Shown here in pieces: positions 1-12,583 of a stretch of 64,000 nt of DNA. How positions within the stretch are numbered: the stretch's first letter is position 1; every line of letters starts with the position of its first letter. The stretch spans positions 15,171,350 to 15,235,349 of the forward strand of contig OX393568.1 of assembly GCA_947652115.1 (NCBI GenBank). Direction: 5' to 3'. The position numbers were made by a program, and so were the translations under genes. A model generated the notes under the pieces. It had not been told where the DNA came from, made no database searches, and worked only from the letters and a program-made list of their open reading frames with translations. Origin of the DNA: Blastomussa wellsi. Lineage: Eukaryota > Cnidaria > Anthozoa > Scleractinia > Plerogyridae.

Positions 1-363
1 AGCGAATGCACCATTCAAAATGTGAAAATTGTTTTCAACGGTTCATTCTCTGAATCGATGTTAAATTCAGTCCTTCGTGTTTTAATAACTTTGGACGGTT
101 GTCTACTTTTTTCCCTGAGTTTGTTCATAATTCTATTGAACTATTTCACCGGTTGTTGGATACAGACCTTAGAAAGAGGATTTTGATCGATATTTCAGGA
201 AACGTGATTAAACTTTATCGAGTTGCTGGTGTGCAGTCGCTTGTCATGAATGAATTTTCGCGCGCTTATTTTCTCCTGTCATGTAAGACTACACCAACAC
301 TTTTTGCGATGTACCTCAATAAAAGCAGCTCTGTTGTCCCAATGTCTCAGTGTTATGTTATAA

Positions 364-552
364 AACAAATGGTAAACGCCATAGCATGTACTATTGAGTT
401 ACGGATGCACTTGGGAGGTTTGCTAAGCACTCAAGAAGCTAGAGTCGCACTTGGCTATCGCCTCGTGCGACTCTTACGCTTCTTTCGTGCTTAGCAACCT
501 CCCGCGTGCACCCATAACTCAATAGTACATGCTATGGCGTTTACCATTTGTT
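364..552. repeat. Fold-back (inverted repeat) element 1
   Basis: The left arm starts aacaaatggtaaacgccata and the right arm ends with its near-perfect complement, ...tatggcgtttaccatttgtt. The arms run inward through agcatgtactattgagtta and the gaggtt/aacctc segment to a short loop near 430-480. The whole unit could fold into one long hairpin, like a MITE or fold-back element. I saw no clear target duplication. The open frame across it (99-494) is a by-product of the repeat, not a gene. Confidence 0.75.
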
Positions 553-559
553 AATTAAA

Positions 560-2040
560 TATCATACCAAAAAGCTGTTTGTAGGCAAAAATTACATAGC
601 TTGTAAATACATGCTATTTGAAACATATTTTTTCATGTTGGGCCAACAAAATAGTAGTAAAATAGTTCTGATAAATATTCTGTTACCGGTCTGCATGGGC
701 CGGTACTGTAGGAAATAAGCTATTTAAAAGCTATTTAGGACAGTTAGTACCTTTAGTGGGTAATAAAATAGGATTTGAATAGTCTATGTAATTTGTATGT
801 TGTATATTTTTTATGTGGCGGAGATGAAATTTAAAATAACAGCCCAAATCATAGGATTGGCAACTTGTGAAAACCTGTTAAGCTTATTGTCACTTAATTT
901 ATTAACTTATTTTCTGAGTATCTTGTCACCTTGATAACATCTGAATTCTAACTAATTTAATTTCAGTTTAAACATATAAGATGTTTAGCAATATGAGACA
1001 GTTCAAGCCCCAACTGGCTGCCCCAGCGTCTCCAAGGATGGCACTCTGCCTACATGCTTCATTTTAACTTGAACATTCAAACAAAAACAAACAATCAAGT
1101 TAAGTTTAGAGCTCATTGTAATACTGTTCCACTTCTAAGATACAAGTTTTATTCAGTCTTTCTCATAAGGATTGGGCAAGGAACATATAAACGTTCCTGA
1201 TGATACATCCACTCTGAGGAATTTCCTGGATATGTTCACCACAGGAACAGCAATCAGCCTAAAGCCAAGATAAAAATGAAATGTCATGTATTGTGCTTTA
1301 TACCATGCCATAGAAAATACAGCCAACTGGAATGCAGGAAAACCATTGTATCCCTTGTAGAATCACACACTATTTATTTGCTATTTAAATGCTATGTCAG
1401 AGAGCTATTTAAATGGTATTTAAGACATATTTTACAACTATGTTAGTAACCATACAAGGCCATATATTTTAAGTGTATTTTGTAGCTATGATTTTGCTGT
1501 TTAAAATGATTCAAAATCCTATATTTTCACTATTCAAATGGAACCATTACATAGTCTATTTAGAAACTATTTTATCAGCATTACTAACCAAACAGTTTTT
1601 GGAAGTAAAGGAAATAGGGTTAAAATAGCATTAAAATAGATGTTAAGTAGTCATGAGTTAATTGATTCATTGACTAATCAGCTGATTGAAATAGAACTAA
1701 AATAGTAATTAAATAGCTTTAAAATAGATGGACATCAAGGGATTGTGTAAATAGATGTAAAATATAATTTACATAGCATTGACATAGGGAGAAGTACAGG
1801 ACTTGATCGACACTAATTCCAGTTAAAATAGGAATTAAATACCTTTAAACTAGACATAACATACATTAGAAATAGGCTTTAAAACATGGGAATTAGAAGA
1901 GGTTGAATAGATTTCAAATATCATTTACATAGCATTGACACAGGGAGAGATAACTGGAGATTCAGGCCAGAAAACATCCAGCTTAGCGTCCCGCAAACAC
2001 ATCAGGTGAACACATTGTTTTGACAACCAACAAAAGTAGA
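560..2040. other. Non-coding stretch with recurring AAATAG/CTATTT words
   Basis: No coding signal was found in about 1.5 kb. The stretch is AT-rich and scattered with short words: ctattta/gctattta forms mostly before 1600 and taaatag/aaaatag forms mostly after it. Two longer related segments, around 1768-1795 and 1924-1950, share atttacatagcattgaca. This looks like old degenerate repeat DNA; no family was recognised. Confidence 0.4.
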
Positions 2041-2324
2041 GCAAGAAACATATGAATGAAACACAAAATACTTTATTTTAATTCAATTCATACAATAAAA
2101 ATATCTTACAACTTTTGTACAGTCAATGGAATAGGATGGTGAAAGCGCTCACAAAATAAATTACATTTGAAACTAGCTGGTTTTAAAAAGAACAGCAAAG
2201 GCTTATTTCTTTCCTGTAGCTTCTTTTCTCCCTGAGAGAAAAAATACAGAAGATTGATTAGAACCTTTTTAAATTAATAAAATCAAAGTGCCACTTCCAT
2301 GGTAAAAATACCAAAACTTAATTA

Positions 2325-2506
2325 AGCAATAGACCACAAGTTTCTATGGTTTATAAGCTGATAAACCATGCGGGATGTTGGCAGAACACGAGAAGAATTT
2401 GTAAATCACGAGCCGCAGGCAAGTGATTTACGAATTCTTCTAGTGTTCTTCCAACATCCCAAGTGGTTTATCAGCCTACAACCATAGAAACTTGTGGTCT
2501 ATTGCT
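2325..2506. repeat. Fold-back (inverted repeat) element 2
   Basis: agcaatagaccacaagtttc at the left end is mirrored by gaaacttgtggtctattgct at the right end. The arms continue inward (gctgataaacca / tggtttatcagc; gggatgttgg / ccaacatccc) to a loop at about 2410-2420. It lies just downstream of the last exon of the BEN-domain gene. I saw no target duplication. Confidence 0.8.
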
Positions 2507-2754
2507 TTTATATAATAATTCAGAAGACGCGCAATTTTTCCATGAGTTTACTGGCACAATAAACCATAGCTGATTGACCAATCAGAGCGTGCGCATTGAT
2601 TTGGTTATTATATAACATCTGATACATCATAAAGGTTTATACACAAAATTTATGTGCAGGTTTCTTTCCAAAAGATGGGGATATGGAATTTGTCAACAAA
2701 AATACTGCAAGATGAAAAGGGGTACAACAATAATCACTGACTCAAAAGTTCAAT

Positions 2755-5700
2755 TTACAAGTTTTTTTGGACCTTACAGTGTACATAAGAAATGGTGTAG
2801 CAACATGCACTGATACCTTGCTTTTTGGCAGCCTCATAGTGGATGATAGTATTGCACTTCATCTTCAAGGCTTGCTTTATGCCACTCCTGGAAGGAGGAG
2901 ATGGTGGCTTAACAGTCTCATCATTTTTCTTTTTCCTCAACTTAGGCTCTTTGGTGATCTTGGCAACCATAGAAAAATCTGAAATACAGGAAATTTTAGC
3001 AAGCAGACACTACATTTTTACAAATAATTTATTGAGCATAGTTTCTGTGCACATCTAGGTGTCCATAATTTGTATACTTAATCACCTTTTAATCCTGATG
3101 TGACTATTAGCCACAAAGTTTAACTGTATACTAAACTATATGAGTAATGACAAAGCTGTAGAGCAAGACAAAGCATCATACATTTACAAACTTTTCATGA
3201 TATTTATTTTTGTTCAGGTTACCTACACACATACCAGTAATTGCTTCAATGATATCCTGGTCCAGCTCATGTAGTCTTTTGCCGTTCATCTTTTCTTTAG
3301 GGTAAAAGATGGACAGCAAAGCACAGGCTAGTGCTGTCCTGGAAGACGAGTCTCTGACAGCTGCCTTGACTTTTATGGGGCAACACCATACACCATTTCC
3401 AATTTCTTCCCACTAGATTCAAGATAAAAAATAACCGAGTCTTATAATTTTACAACATACAGGCTAGAGCACCTAAACAAAAGTTTATGTTGCAACTAAT
3501 GGTCACATGACATTGGAAGGACACTATGTTCAGAAGCAATAGCATGAATATAATTTATGATAAAAATCTGTTATTAAAAAACTAGACAATCAAAACACCT
3601 TTTTCACCATACGCTTTTTGTTGCTTACTATAATGATAACTTACATTTCTCGCTATCCCCACTGATCGTGGAATCTTGCCATATTCAGTGGAATCAGTAG
3701 CACTGTTCGCGTGTAAGGTTTTCAGTGTTCCTGTGATTGAAAAGACACTTTAGTAAAAAGTACAAGTAGTTTTATTTGAATTAAACAATTGTTTCAACCA
3801 TTGGGCGGGGCACTCAAGTGCTTATTATAATACAGAGAGGATTCTGTATGCGCTCTGATCGGTCAAAAACCCATGTTTTATCAGAGTATAAAACATAGAA
3901 AAAGCGTGTTTTACTGTTTTTTGCCAGCTTTGCTAGAGTGAAAATTCGCAAGAGATGACAGAGAACATTTTCTACGAAGAAATTCCTTGCAAAATTCTGA
4001 GTAAAGCCGCAGAAATTTTCGAGGAAGCTTCTAAGTTAAAGAGGAAAGTAGAAGAAGCGAAATTAAATTGCTGCAGTTTATCGATCGTACATGTTTTGTT
4101 GTTTTTGCTTGCGGCATATAAAATCTATATCATAAAGCAAATAAAAAAGCCTAAGCCTAAACACTCCGGACATTTGAGAACACTAGAGAATTGTTGAAAA
4201 CTCTCACCTGCTGCTTGCCTTTTCTACATTTCCCTCATGTTCTCAAATGCCCGTCATGTTTTATGACAGTATAATGCATGGCTTGGGCTTCTTTATTTGT
4301 TGCGAAATTGGAAATTGTGGGGTCCAATTGTGCATAGGTCACACCATAGGCACATGTAGTTTTGGTAGTTTTAAGGTTGAGATTGGTGATACATGTACCA
4401 TTGTTTGTCAAATGACATTTGGGTATGAAAGTTTCAAAGATTTACAGCCACTACAATCCTCTTGTAAACTTTTCTTAATCTTGTATCAGTAGGCAACTAC
4501 ATTGTTGATGTAGTTTGTACATGTAGTCCAAGGTGTCAACCATGTGAGGATAAAAAAATGGCTGCAACTAGTAATCACAGACTAACACTTACTGAGTTCC
4601 TCTAGTGCCTTGTCTAATTCTTCACGAGTGCTTTGCAACTCCTCTGCCAACTTGTCTTTCTCCTCTTTGCATATTATGCTGATGCACTTCGGAGGCTTGT
4701 GTTGCTTTGGCTGCTTGCCCCCAAAATGTGGATGCTGAAATTTCTTCTCAGCTGGTGGCTTTGGGCAAGCTGACTCTGGGGTGGAAGAACCATCAAGTAC
4801 CACAACATCTTGAGGGTTATTCTCAGCAAGAGTCTCTGGTGGATTTGGGAGAGGAGGCAACAAAGGAGAACTTGAAGAGAGGATCTCGGTAATGACAAGT
4901 TCATCATGCTGGCTTGTAATACTCAGAAGCTCATCTTTTTTGGAAGTTTTCTTCTTCTTTGAGGCTTTTTTAGTGCTTTGGTCTGTGAAATACAAACAAT
5001 CTCTGTTAATGACATAAAACAAAAATTCAAGACTATGTTAAACAAGAACATTCATTGACAATAACAGTCAAAACTCTGTGGTGAACTGATGGTTTCAAAT
5101 TTAAAGGTGAAAAAAAGAAATAACTTTTTACCAGGTGTCTTTGATTTCTGGCATTGGTGAATGCATGTATGGCTCTAGAAGGTGTGAAATATAAACTTGA
5201 TGTTATGTCTATGAAAATATCAGAACAATATATGTAGAATGTCATAGAGTTGTGTCAAGAAGAGTCTTGTTATTAGTAACATTATTTTGTCATTAATATT
5301 AGTAACTGTTATATTGGACTGACTAGGGTATCTACATGTATAGAGTACAGTTTAAGAATGTTTGGGAGCTAGTGAATGTTAACACCATAATCTACAGTAA
5401 CAAACCATAAACGATAGAGGCAAAAATGTCTTATTACCGTCTTCATCTTTGTCATCAGTCGCATCCAGTGCTTCTTCACTATCATCTGATTCAAAATCCT
5501 TTCCATAGCTTTTTCTTTTTCTGTTTCTTTTCCCCAGTTTACTTGGCACTTTTTCTCCCTTAGAAACCTCTTCTTCACTGTTTTGAACACATCTTATCTC
5601 TCTCTCAAGCTCTTCCTCTGCATGTTTTTTTGAATCTGACAAAGTACCATAAAATACTCTCAATTAGGGATGTTTGGTCTTCTAAAAAGTTCCAAAAATA

Positions 5701-6053
5701 CAGTAATAAATGTGATAAAATAATAAATCATATCTTAAACAAAATGCTTGATCGTGATTGGTTCTCTACATGCCTATTTGGCACGTTATCCATGTGCGGT
5801 CATGTGGGTATCCAATTACAGGTATACAATTTCAACTTCTTGTAATTGTGTGTCAAAAAACAATGATTTAGGTACCATGAATTGACTGGATGATGCCTCC
5901 CCAGATGTCTTTCCGAAACACCATGTTTACTGCTGCTCTAACTTCTTGCTTCCCTCCATTCATTACAACATACTTTGAGCTGGACTGTACTTCCAGTTCT
6001 TCTCTATCAAGGGCCACACCATTCTTGGAATTCCAGCAGATAACAGCAAACAT
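2755..6053 (-). CDS. BEN-domain protein, six exons
   Basis: Exons read by eye on the minus strand are 6053-5876, 5635-5438, 4982-4593, 3730-3645, 3412-3235 and 2978-2755. Every junction has GT-AG signals and the frame is kept throughout, giving about 417 residues. Exon 1 (MFAVICWN...) resembles the N-terminal domain seen with BEN proteins such as BEND5. Exons 2-3 are acidic/basic low complexity with a coiled-coil tail (EELQSTREELDKALEEL). Exons 4-6 form the BEN domain: the core ALLSIFYPKEKMNGKRLHEL is followed by LDQDIIEAI. BEN domains bind DNA and act in chromatin and transcription control, so a nuclear role is inferred. An acceptor-like ttaccttag lies just before the first ATG, so more upstream exons are possible. 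No in-frame stop or frameshift was seen, unlike most of the window, so this may be a functional host gene. Confidence 0.72.
3955..4197 (+). CDS. Small unknown ORF in a BEN-gene intron
   Basis: An 80-codon ORF lies antisense inside the intron between BEN exons 3 and 4. The product would have an amphipathic, charged N-terminal helix (AAEIFEEASKLKRKVEEAKL), one hydrophobic stretch (VLLFLLAAYKIYII) that could span a membrane, and a lysine-rich tail. I do not recognise the family. Just downstream, acatttgagaaca (about 4169-4181) is mirrored by tgttctcaaatg (about 4238-4249). The ORF is therefore probably part of a small mobile element with an inverted repeat. Translation is unproven. Confidence 0.25.
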   Translation: MTENIFYEEIPCKILSKAAEIFEEASKLKRKVEEAKLNCCSLSIVHVLLFLLAAYKIYIIKQIKKPKPKHSGHLRTLENC

Positions 6054-6744
6054 GTTCTAAGGTAAAGAATAGCAACCTGGTGAAATTCAAGGTGTCTCTT
6101 TAATCTTTAATCATGGTACTCCTAAAACAGTAATGACTATACTAGGAGGAATAGTTACAAAATAATAAATAATTTACATAAAACGTAGGATAAAATAACA
6201 ATAAATAAGGTAATAAAAACTTAGATAAAAAGGTTGATTTTTTGAGTACTTGGTCACGATTAGGTTCCCGGTCACTTCGTTCCAAAGGTAAACTAAGCTA
6301 AAAACTTTTGTTCTCAATGGATTTTTCCGAAAATTCGAAGTTACCGAATGTGTGGTCTGTTTTGAATCTTCGAACAAGATTCATATAATTCTTTCGATCG
6401 CACTCGAGAAAGTTTCTGTGAAAAAAATGCCACGAGATCCCACAAAGTAGTTCAGAGAAGGACGCTGTGAAATATCACACATCGAAGAAGACGCTTTTGA
6501 TTTAGAAAAGGAAAGATTTCCATTGGATATTGAAAATCACACTTCTTTCAAGTTTTCCCGCGTAACATGCCGATAAAGGTGCTGATAAAGGCCGACAAAG
6601 GAAAGGCCGACACGAACAGGCACAGTTTTCATTGGATGTTTCTTCCTAACTGGGGAACCTGGCAACTTTTTAACCAAGCAAAAACAAACATGGAGGCCAC
6701 AATTGGCTTGTTCGGAGTTTTCTAAATGCTACAGATCGTGAAAA

Positions 6745-8940
6745 ATGTCAACCTCAAAGTGGAAAAAACGTTGGTAAAATGACTCGAAAGTTGAAATTCC
6801 AAAGACAACGAAATGGCGAAGAAGTAGCGAATTTATCGAACCTGCTGTTGATGATGATTTTCGCCTTAGAGATGTACGGCAAGACCTTTCTTCAGAGACG
6901 ATTGACACGATCATTGACTTGGGAAACAACATTTCACCGTTTAAGAAGCAGAGGATTTTAGGAGATTGTTTATCACGCACACAGACAAAAACTCCGTCTT
7001 TGAGTGCCTGCCTTTCTAAAAAAAAGTCAATTATATGGAGCTTGACTTGCAAACTGCAGATGCAAAAGGTGATGAATGCGGTGTGGACTCTTTCGATTAT
7101 GCTTCAAACAAATGGACTGAGCTGCTTCATTACGAAGGTGGGGAGTTTTTTATTTTACTTTTCAGCTTCATAATCAGCCCATATCTCATCAATAATGTCT
7201 AACTTTACCCCTTATATTTGAAATAGGAATTTACGAAACTCGAATTTATGAAAGGCCTCTGGAGTTTTATCCTCACAGCAGTATGATTGATGAAGAAGTT
7301 TTATTAAATCCCAGCACGTGGCAAAAAATAAGCTGTGATAGCGAGTTAGATGGCAATAGTTTTGAGAAATTTCCTAATGATGAAGATGAACTGCATCCTT
7401 TAAATGGGGGTTCCTTGATAGATGACCTAACTTCCAGTGTTGACATTCCAGACATGGATGCATTTAGGGAAATACCTGATTCTAGCCAGGAGGAAACAGT
7501 TGGTGATGACCAGCCTCTTTATCAAGACTCGTCACTGAGTATTAGCGAGAGTTCACTGTTAGTAATGGCCTTTGCAGTACGTCACAAACTCTCTGGTGTT
7601 GCACTGGAAGACTTGTTGGAACTTATTCACCTCCATTGTCCAAAACCAAACAAATGCATCACTGAAATGAAGGAGTTTCAGTTATTCTTCCAAGCACTGA
7701 AACATCCAATTTTAAAGCACTACTACTGCTCAAACATAGTTTGTAAAGTCTACATTGGCAGTTCAGAGCCTGGAAGTGGAACTAAGTGTCCAGTCTGTGC
7801 AACAACCCTTTGCTGTTCAGCGTACTTTATCGAAATTCCTGTTATGGAGCAACTGAAGACAATTTTGTCATGTACGTTTATTGCATTTTGTTCTGTTCTT
7901 ACAATAGATTGAAGATGTCATAATGTGATTACGCCCTAAAAACCCCAGGAAGAGAGTTGAATGAAAATTACTTTTCTGAAGCAAATTAAGTTATCCTTTT
8001 AAACCACAGAATGCATGTGACTGCCATTCTTTTTTAGTAAACCAATTATTAGTTAAAGTTTCTTAAAATCATTTATCCATTTTTAACAGGCCCAGAAATG
8101 ATTGATAAACTGCAGTACCGTTTCAGACAAGTAAAGGTGCATCCAGAAGCAATCGAAGATGTTTATGATGGACAATTATATAAGGAGCATTCCAGTCCTG
8201 GTGGGTTCTTTTCTGATCCAAACAACATTTCCTTCTTGGGCAACACTGATGGAGTTGCACTTATCAAGTCAACCAGTTACGGAGTGTGGCCTGTCTACCT
8301 AATAGTTAATGAGATCCCACCAACTGAAAGGTTTGTATCAGTTTGCACCTCTAAAATGTTACGTGATGTCATAATGCACCTATCAATGTAAATTCTTGTG
8401 GGAGAGGGAGTGCGGGCATAGGTGGGGGATTTGACAGTTGTTGTCATCTCTTTTGACAATCTACAATAGCCCTGGGGCTGGTTAAACAAAAAATCTCAGC
8501 TCAGTTCAAATCCCCCACCTGTGCCCGCACTCCCCCCTGCGGGATTTACATTGATAGGTGCATAACTCTGTTAACATACGTGTAAACTGCACTAAAATGG
8601 TCACACAACCAATCAGAGCATGCATTGCACGAAGAAAACTTTGTAAAGAAATAATAATCACCAACATACAAAATGTATCTACAGTTGTAGGTATGTGTGT
8701 CCTTTGGACAGGAGATTTTGTAGAATTCTGCTTGTACCAGATAGTAATACCTCAATTTTAGGTTCTGACAACTTGGTTCCTCATCATAGCATTTAATTAT
8801 TATTGATAAGTGTTACCGGGGTAATGCATTTAATTTCATTTTTACATTAATTTCAGATTCCGGCGTAGTAATCGTATATTTGCTGGTTTGTGGTTTGGAA
8901 AGGGGAAGCCACATTTTCCAACTTTTCTGAGACCTTTTTC
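6745..8940 (+). pseudogene. Tnp2 (CACTA/EnSpm)-like transposase remnant
   Basis: Coding blocks at about 6745-7137, 7227-7871, 8090-8330 and 8857-8940 join in frame at GT-AG sites. Block 2 has a Cys-rich module (YYCSNIVCKVYIG... then CPVCATTLCCS). Block 3 has NTDGVALIKSTSYGVWPVYL and block 4 has IFAGLWFGKGKPHFPTF. These are typical of the TDG...WP...INELP / ILAGLWFG region of animal Tnp2-type transposases. Damage is clear: a TAA eleven codons after the first ATG, a frameshift in the run of eight A near 7018-7025, and truncation at about 8940 where an L1-type ORF1 fragment begins. The family call is from memory of motifs; the class is fairly secure. Confidence 0.6.
8375..8562. repeat. Harbinger-type MITE with TAA target duplication
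   Basis: The terminal inverted repeats tgcacctatcaatgtaaat and atttacattgataggtgca continue inward into a second pair (agtgcgggcataggtggggg / cccccacctgtgcccgcact). The element is flanked on both sides by TAA (8372-8374 and 8563-8565). A 3-bp TAA/TTA duplication is characteristic of PIF/Harbinger insertions. It sits in the intron between blocks 3 and 4 of the Tnp2-like pseudogene. Confidence 0.85.
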
Positions 8941-9540
8941 ATGAAGAAACTCACACAAAACATCAATTGTGCCAACCGCATCTTTCCCCTCCGAAGCGCT
9001 GGCTTCGTTTTCCGGTATGCCAAAAAATTTCAGATTTCCTCTCCTGCTGTACGATTCAAGGTATAGGTGTTGCGTGTGCAAATATTCTATTTGGTTATCC
9101 TTGTCTTCTACCGTTCCACGAAGCTCTTCAACTTCTTTGTTGAGATATGTAAGACTCTTATCCATACCTTTGATCGAACTTTCCACAGCACGTGCGTCTT
9201 CTTTCATCCTGTCGATAGTTGCTTCGACGTTCCCCAATCTGCTTGTTAAATCCTTCAACGTTGCCTCAATTGCATCGAGTTTCTCCAGTTTCTTAAGTTC
9301 CCCAAGAATTTTATCGAGTTTTTCGCTAACGTTACCGGCCATGTTTAAGGCTTGGAGAACCTCGTCTTCCTCGGCTAAACTCTTTGAACGCTTTTCCCAC
9401 GGAGAACTTGACTCAGACGAATCTGAATTGCTTCTCTCTGATATTGTACGTTTCAAAGAAGAAAGGCTAGTCTCCATATACAAGAAATGCAGGCTGCCAG
9501 AAAAATAACTCAATAACCAGAGCGGAGCTCTCGAAAACAC
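8941..9540 (-). mobile_element. L1-type LINE ORF1 fragment
   Basis: From the ATG at 9477 the minus strand encodes METSLSSLKRTISERS, then a long heptad-rich coiled coil (about residues 35-125, e.g. LDKILGELKKLEKL). The RNA-binding start typical of L1/Tx1 ORF1p follows (YLESYSRRGNLKFFGIPE). The similarity ends at LCEFLHEK, exactly where the antisense of the Tnp2-like block begins (about 8940), so the C-terminal half is missing. Loss of the 3' rather than the 5' side is unlike normal LINE truncation and suggests a secondary deletion or recombination. Confidence 0.7.
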
Positions 9541-9562
9541 GTCTACTCGCTATGCATGTCAG

Positions 9563-12500
9563 CCCCAGTCCCCCAAGGTAACGTGTGGTGACAGGGGTGA
9601 TGATGGCGAGAGCAAAGGTTTCCCACAATTGAAGGAATCGGGAGGATTCGAAATAATGTACTGTGTCTCAGGTGTCAAAGAACTGAAACCTTTGAACTGT
9701 TCTTGGGCTGCCAAAGATCTAAAAGCAAATGTGGGGTCACAGTCCAAGTTGTACTTGCGGCCGATACAGAAGAATTTGTCGACAGTTAGCATCCTTCCAC
9801 AGAACAAATCCCAAGTCAAAGAAAAGTGCATTATCTGTAGCAAAGAGGTATTAATGAAAGACCTCAGGTTTCACGTTATGATGTGCAAGACCAGGGAAGG
9901 TCTTCTAAGCTCCGAATCCGAGGATGATGACACCCTGAGAATTTCTGTGTTTGCATCAGAACCACAAGAAATTCAAGAAAGCACCACCTCTATAGCCACC
10001 CCAAGCATCCCAGACGCTTCAACCTTCGGGCAGCCCGAGACCGAGAATGCAAATGTAAGCACAAGGACGTCAACAGACATAAGTAACCCAGTTGAAATTT
10101 TGAGATGTCTCCAGAAAGAGATTGTTACCGGGCAACCCCTTGAATTGACAGATGTCACACAGTGTAGCAGTGGGGAGACTAATTTTATATTAGTCAACAG
10201 AGATAAATTACTTGATACAGCCTTTGATGAGTTGAAGTTCCATAAGAATTACCGTGTAACACTGGAAGTTCAGTTTTATGATGAGGTTAGTTTTATCTGT
10301 TGTTAAATGGATATTCAATTTGTCCTTACTCTCAAGGAGACCTGGAATAGCATCATGGCATGCTATATTTAGTGTTCTTTCTTTGTTTTAGTTGATAGTT
10401 ACATATTATGATATAGGTTAAAAGTTTGTCCCCAAGTCTGAAAAAATTATAAACGACAAGAATTTTTGTATTATATTCTAGTCAGCCGCTGATTTTGGGG
10501 GTCCAAGGAAAGAGTTTTTTAGAATGGCCCTCTCTGAAATAAAGAAGAAATACTTTGATCAAGGAATTCGTGACCATGTAGCAGAAGACTACTTCATGGT
10601 TGGGCTAATCATGGGTAAGGAACCTTCTTTACAATTTTTTTTGCATTGCAAGTTGATGATTCCTCTCTGAAATGTTGCTGCTCAAATAGTTTGTTTCATT
10701 GGATCTTATGGAATCAGAATTTTATTTGATTCTGATTTTTTTCACTTGGGAATGACTTCTGAAATATAAATGTGTTTATGACACAGGCTATGGCAGTATC
10801 AGTAACCACAAGTAGGCAGTTGTTTTGTTAACAGCAAACAAATGCCAAGCCAGGCTTAAACAAAGTTCTTACATACTGTAACTTCAAAGTGATGTAAAGT
10901 TATAGTCTCTAAAGTTCTCACAGATGTTTAGGATGTAACTTAGAACAGCAAATATGATTATTTCTAACCTCATCTTTATAATGGCTTTTAATTTATGATG
11001 GTCCAGGTTTGAGTGTTGTCCAAAATGGGAAAATACCACACTTCTTAGATGAAGAGATGCTCAGCAACATTTTTGAGAAACCTAGCAGTACTTTGTGTCC
11101 AGCAATTCTCAACATCCAGAGAGGGCTTAAAGAAACAGGCATTTACCAGGTGGAAACAGTTTTCCTAATATCAAAGATTTTTATTATGATAATTTAATTG
11201 GAATACATGTTGAATGTTTTTCACAGCATATTGGGACAATGGTATATTTACCTGAAACCATTTAATGACTTTGCTTCTTGCACACCATTTTAATTGGCTT
11301 AAAAAGTTGTTATTGTCACTGCTAATTAGACAGGTCAGTTGGTGATTAAACCAGGAAATTTCAAATTACCAGCAGAAAGATAGCATGTAAACCTAGGTTA
11401 AAATGGGAAAATACCGTAATAAAACCACTTGTTTAACTCCTGTGTGCATTGCTTCCTCTTTCTGTTAGGTGTGTAGGGCCATGCCAATATTTCTTCATCT
11501 GTTTAGGCCGAGTGAAGCCAGCGTTTTAAGCATGAAAATGCTTACAACCTTATTGAAGCCCTGTTTCAGTGAAACTGGTTCTAACAAAAGGCAGTTTGAG
11601 AATGAGGTGTATGCGGCATTCAACAAGTACTTAAGAGAAGCAGCCAGTAAGTTGTCTCTGTTCTGCATTTTGTACTTTGAAATCACATTTTATCAGCTGC
11701 ACTAAATGAATGAAATAAAAGCTACCAGTTCATACATAAGTGATTGTATTCAACTTGACTGATTACAAGAGCTTTAAAATGAGTGTCAAAAAATTGTTGG
11801 TGGGTAAGGAACCTCCAGCCTCTAATTTTGCATTCAATCCCCAAAACAAATTGTTTGGCATTGAAAACAAAATTGGCTCTTTATATAATTTGAGAACAAT
11901 AAAATGGTATTTATGTCAAAGTTTAAAATCTTTATTTATGTCAAAGTTTATGGTACTATCATGTTAGATTCACTCCTGTTTAAATGTACATAATGACAAT
12001 ACCATTAGTGGCCAGGTCATTACTCTACACTGAGATTCAGAGCTCTATTTTTCTGATGATTCGATTGCTATGTTGGGTTTCATACTTAGACTGAATAATA
12101 ATGCAGGCTAGGTGTACAGGTAGTTAAAGAGTGCGATTATTTTACACCTTAACCCATTGCCCCCTCAGAGCGTGACACATGACATTATGCTAATTTCCTT
12201 TAAGGGCCATTTTCAGCGCTAGTTGGTAATTATTGTTTTTCTGCTTACAAAAGAGAGTTTTTACTGTCATTTATTGCATATATTAACAGCTGTTTAACAG
12301 CAAATACTATAATGTAACTTCAGGTGGCAGAAGAGGTGCTGTAACACTGGGCCATGTGTTGCAGTTTGTTTCCGGAACTGATGAGGAACCTGTGCTAGGA
12401 TTTGAGCTGCATCCTTCACTTAACTTCACAGAAGTGTCAAAGTCATTTGTTCCCACAGCCCACACGTGCAGTAATACCTTATATCTACCCCATGCAACTA

Positions 12501-12583
12501 TAAACAAGACTCTTCCAGAAACTGATACTTTGTTTGGGCTGTATGACCATGCATTTGTTAATGCATTTTTTGGTCATGTGTAA
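9563..12583 (+). CDS. UBZ-finger HECT ubiquitin ligase, five exons visible (5' partial)
   Basis: Exons 9563-10285, 10482-10614, 11007-11149, 11469-11646 and 12324-12583 join in phase at GT-AG sites and end in TAA, giving about 478 residues. The N-terminal half has a CxxC-x11-HxxxC finger (CIICSKEVLMKDLRFHVMMC), like the ubiquitin-binding UBZ4/Rad18 type. The HECT domain starts at RDKLLDTAFDEL, continues through ADFGGPRKEFF, and ends with FVPTAHTCSNTLYLP. That last motif holds the catalytic cysteine (TC) which carries ubiquitin as a thioester. The architecture resembles G2E3-like HECT proteins, which are multi-copy in cnidarians and fish. No stop or frameshift interrupts the exons. The first exon is open at its 5' end next to the L1 ORF1 fragment, so upstream exons are lost or missed. 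It converges with an integrase-like gene. Confidence 0.75.

Noticed and set aside
99..494. 131-codon open frame at the window start
   Set aside because: Uses a TTG start, runs into the fold-back repeat, and the protein has no recognisable pattern.
2325..2506. Target duplication for this fold-back (and for 364-552)
   Set aside because: Flanks were compared base by base under several TIR starts; no convincing 2-9 bp match was found.
8969..9508. Plus-strand 179-codon ORF
   Set aside because: Antisense of the LINE ORF1 coiled coil; no family pattern.
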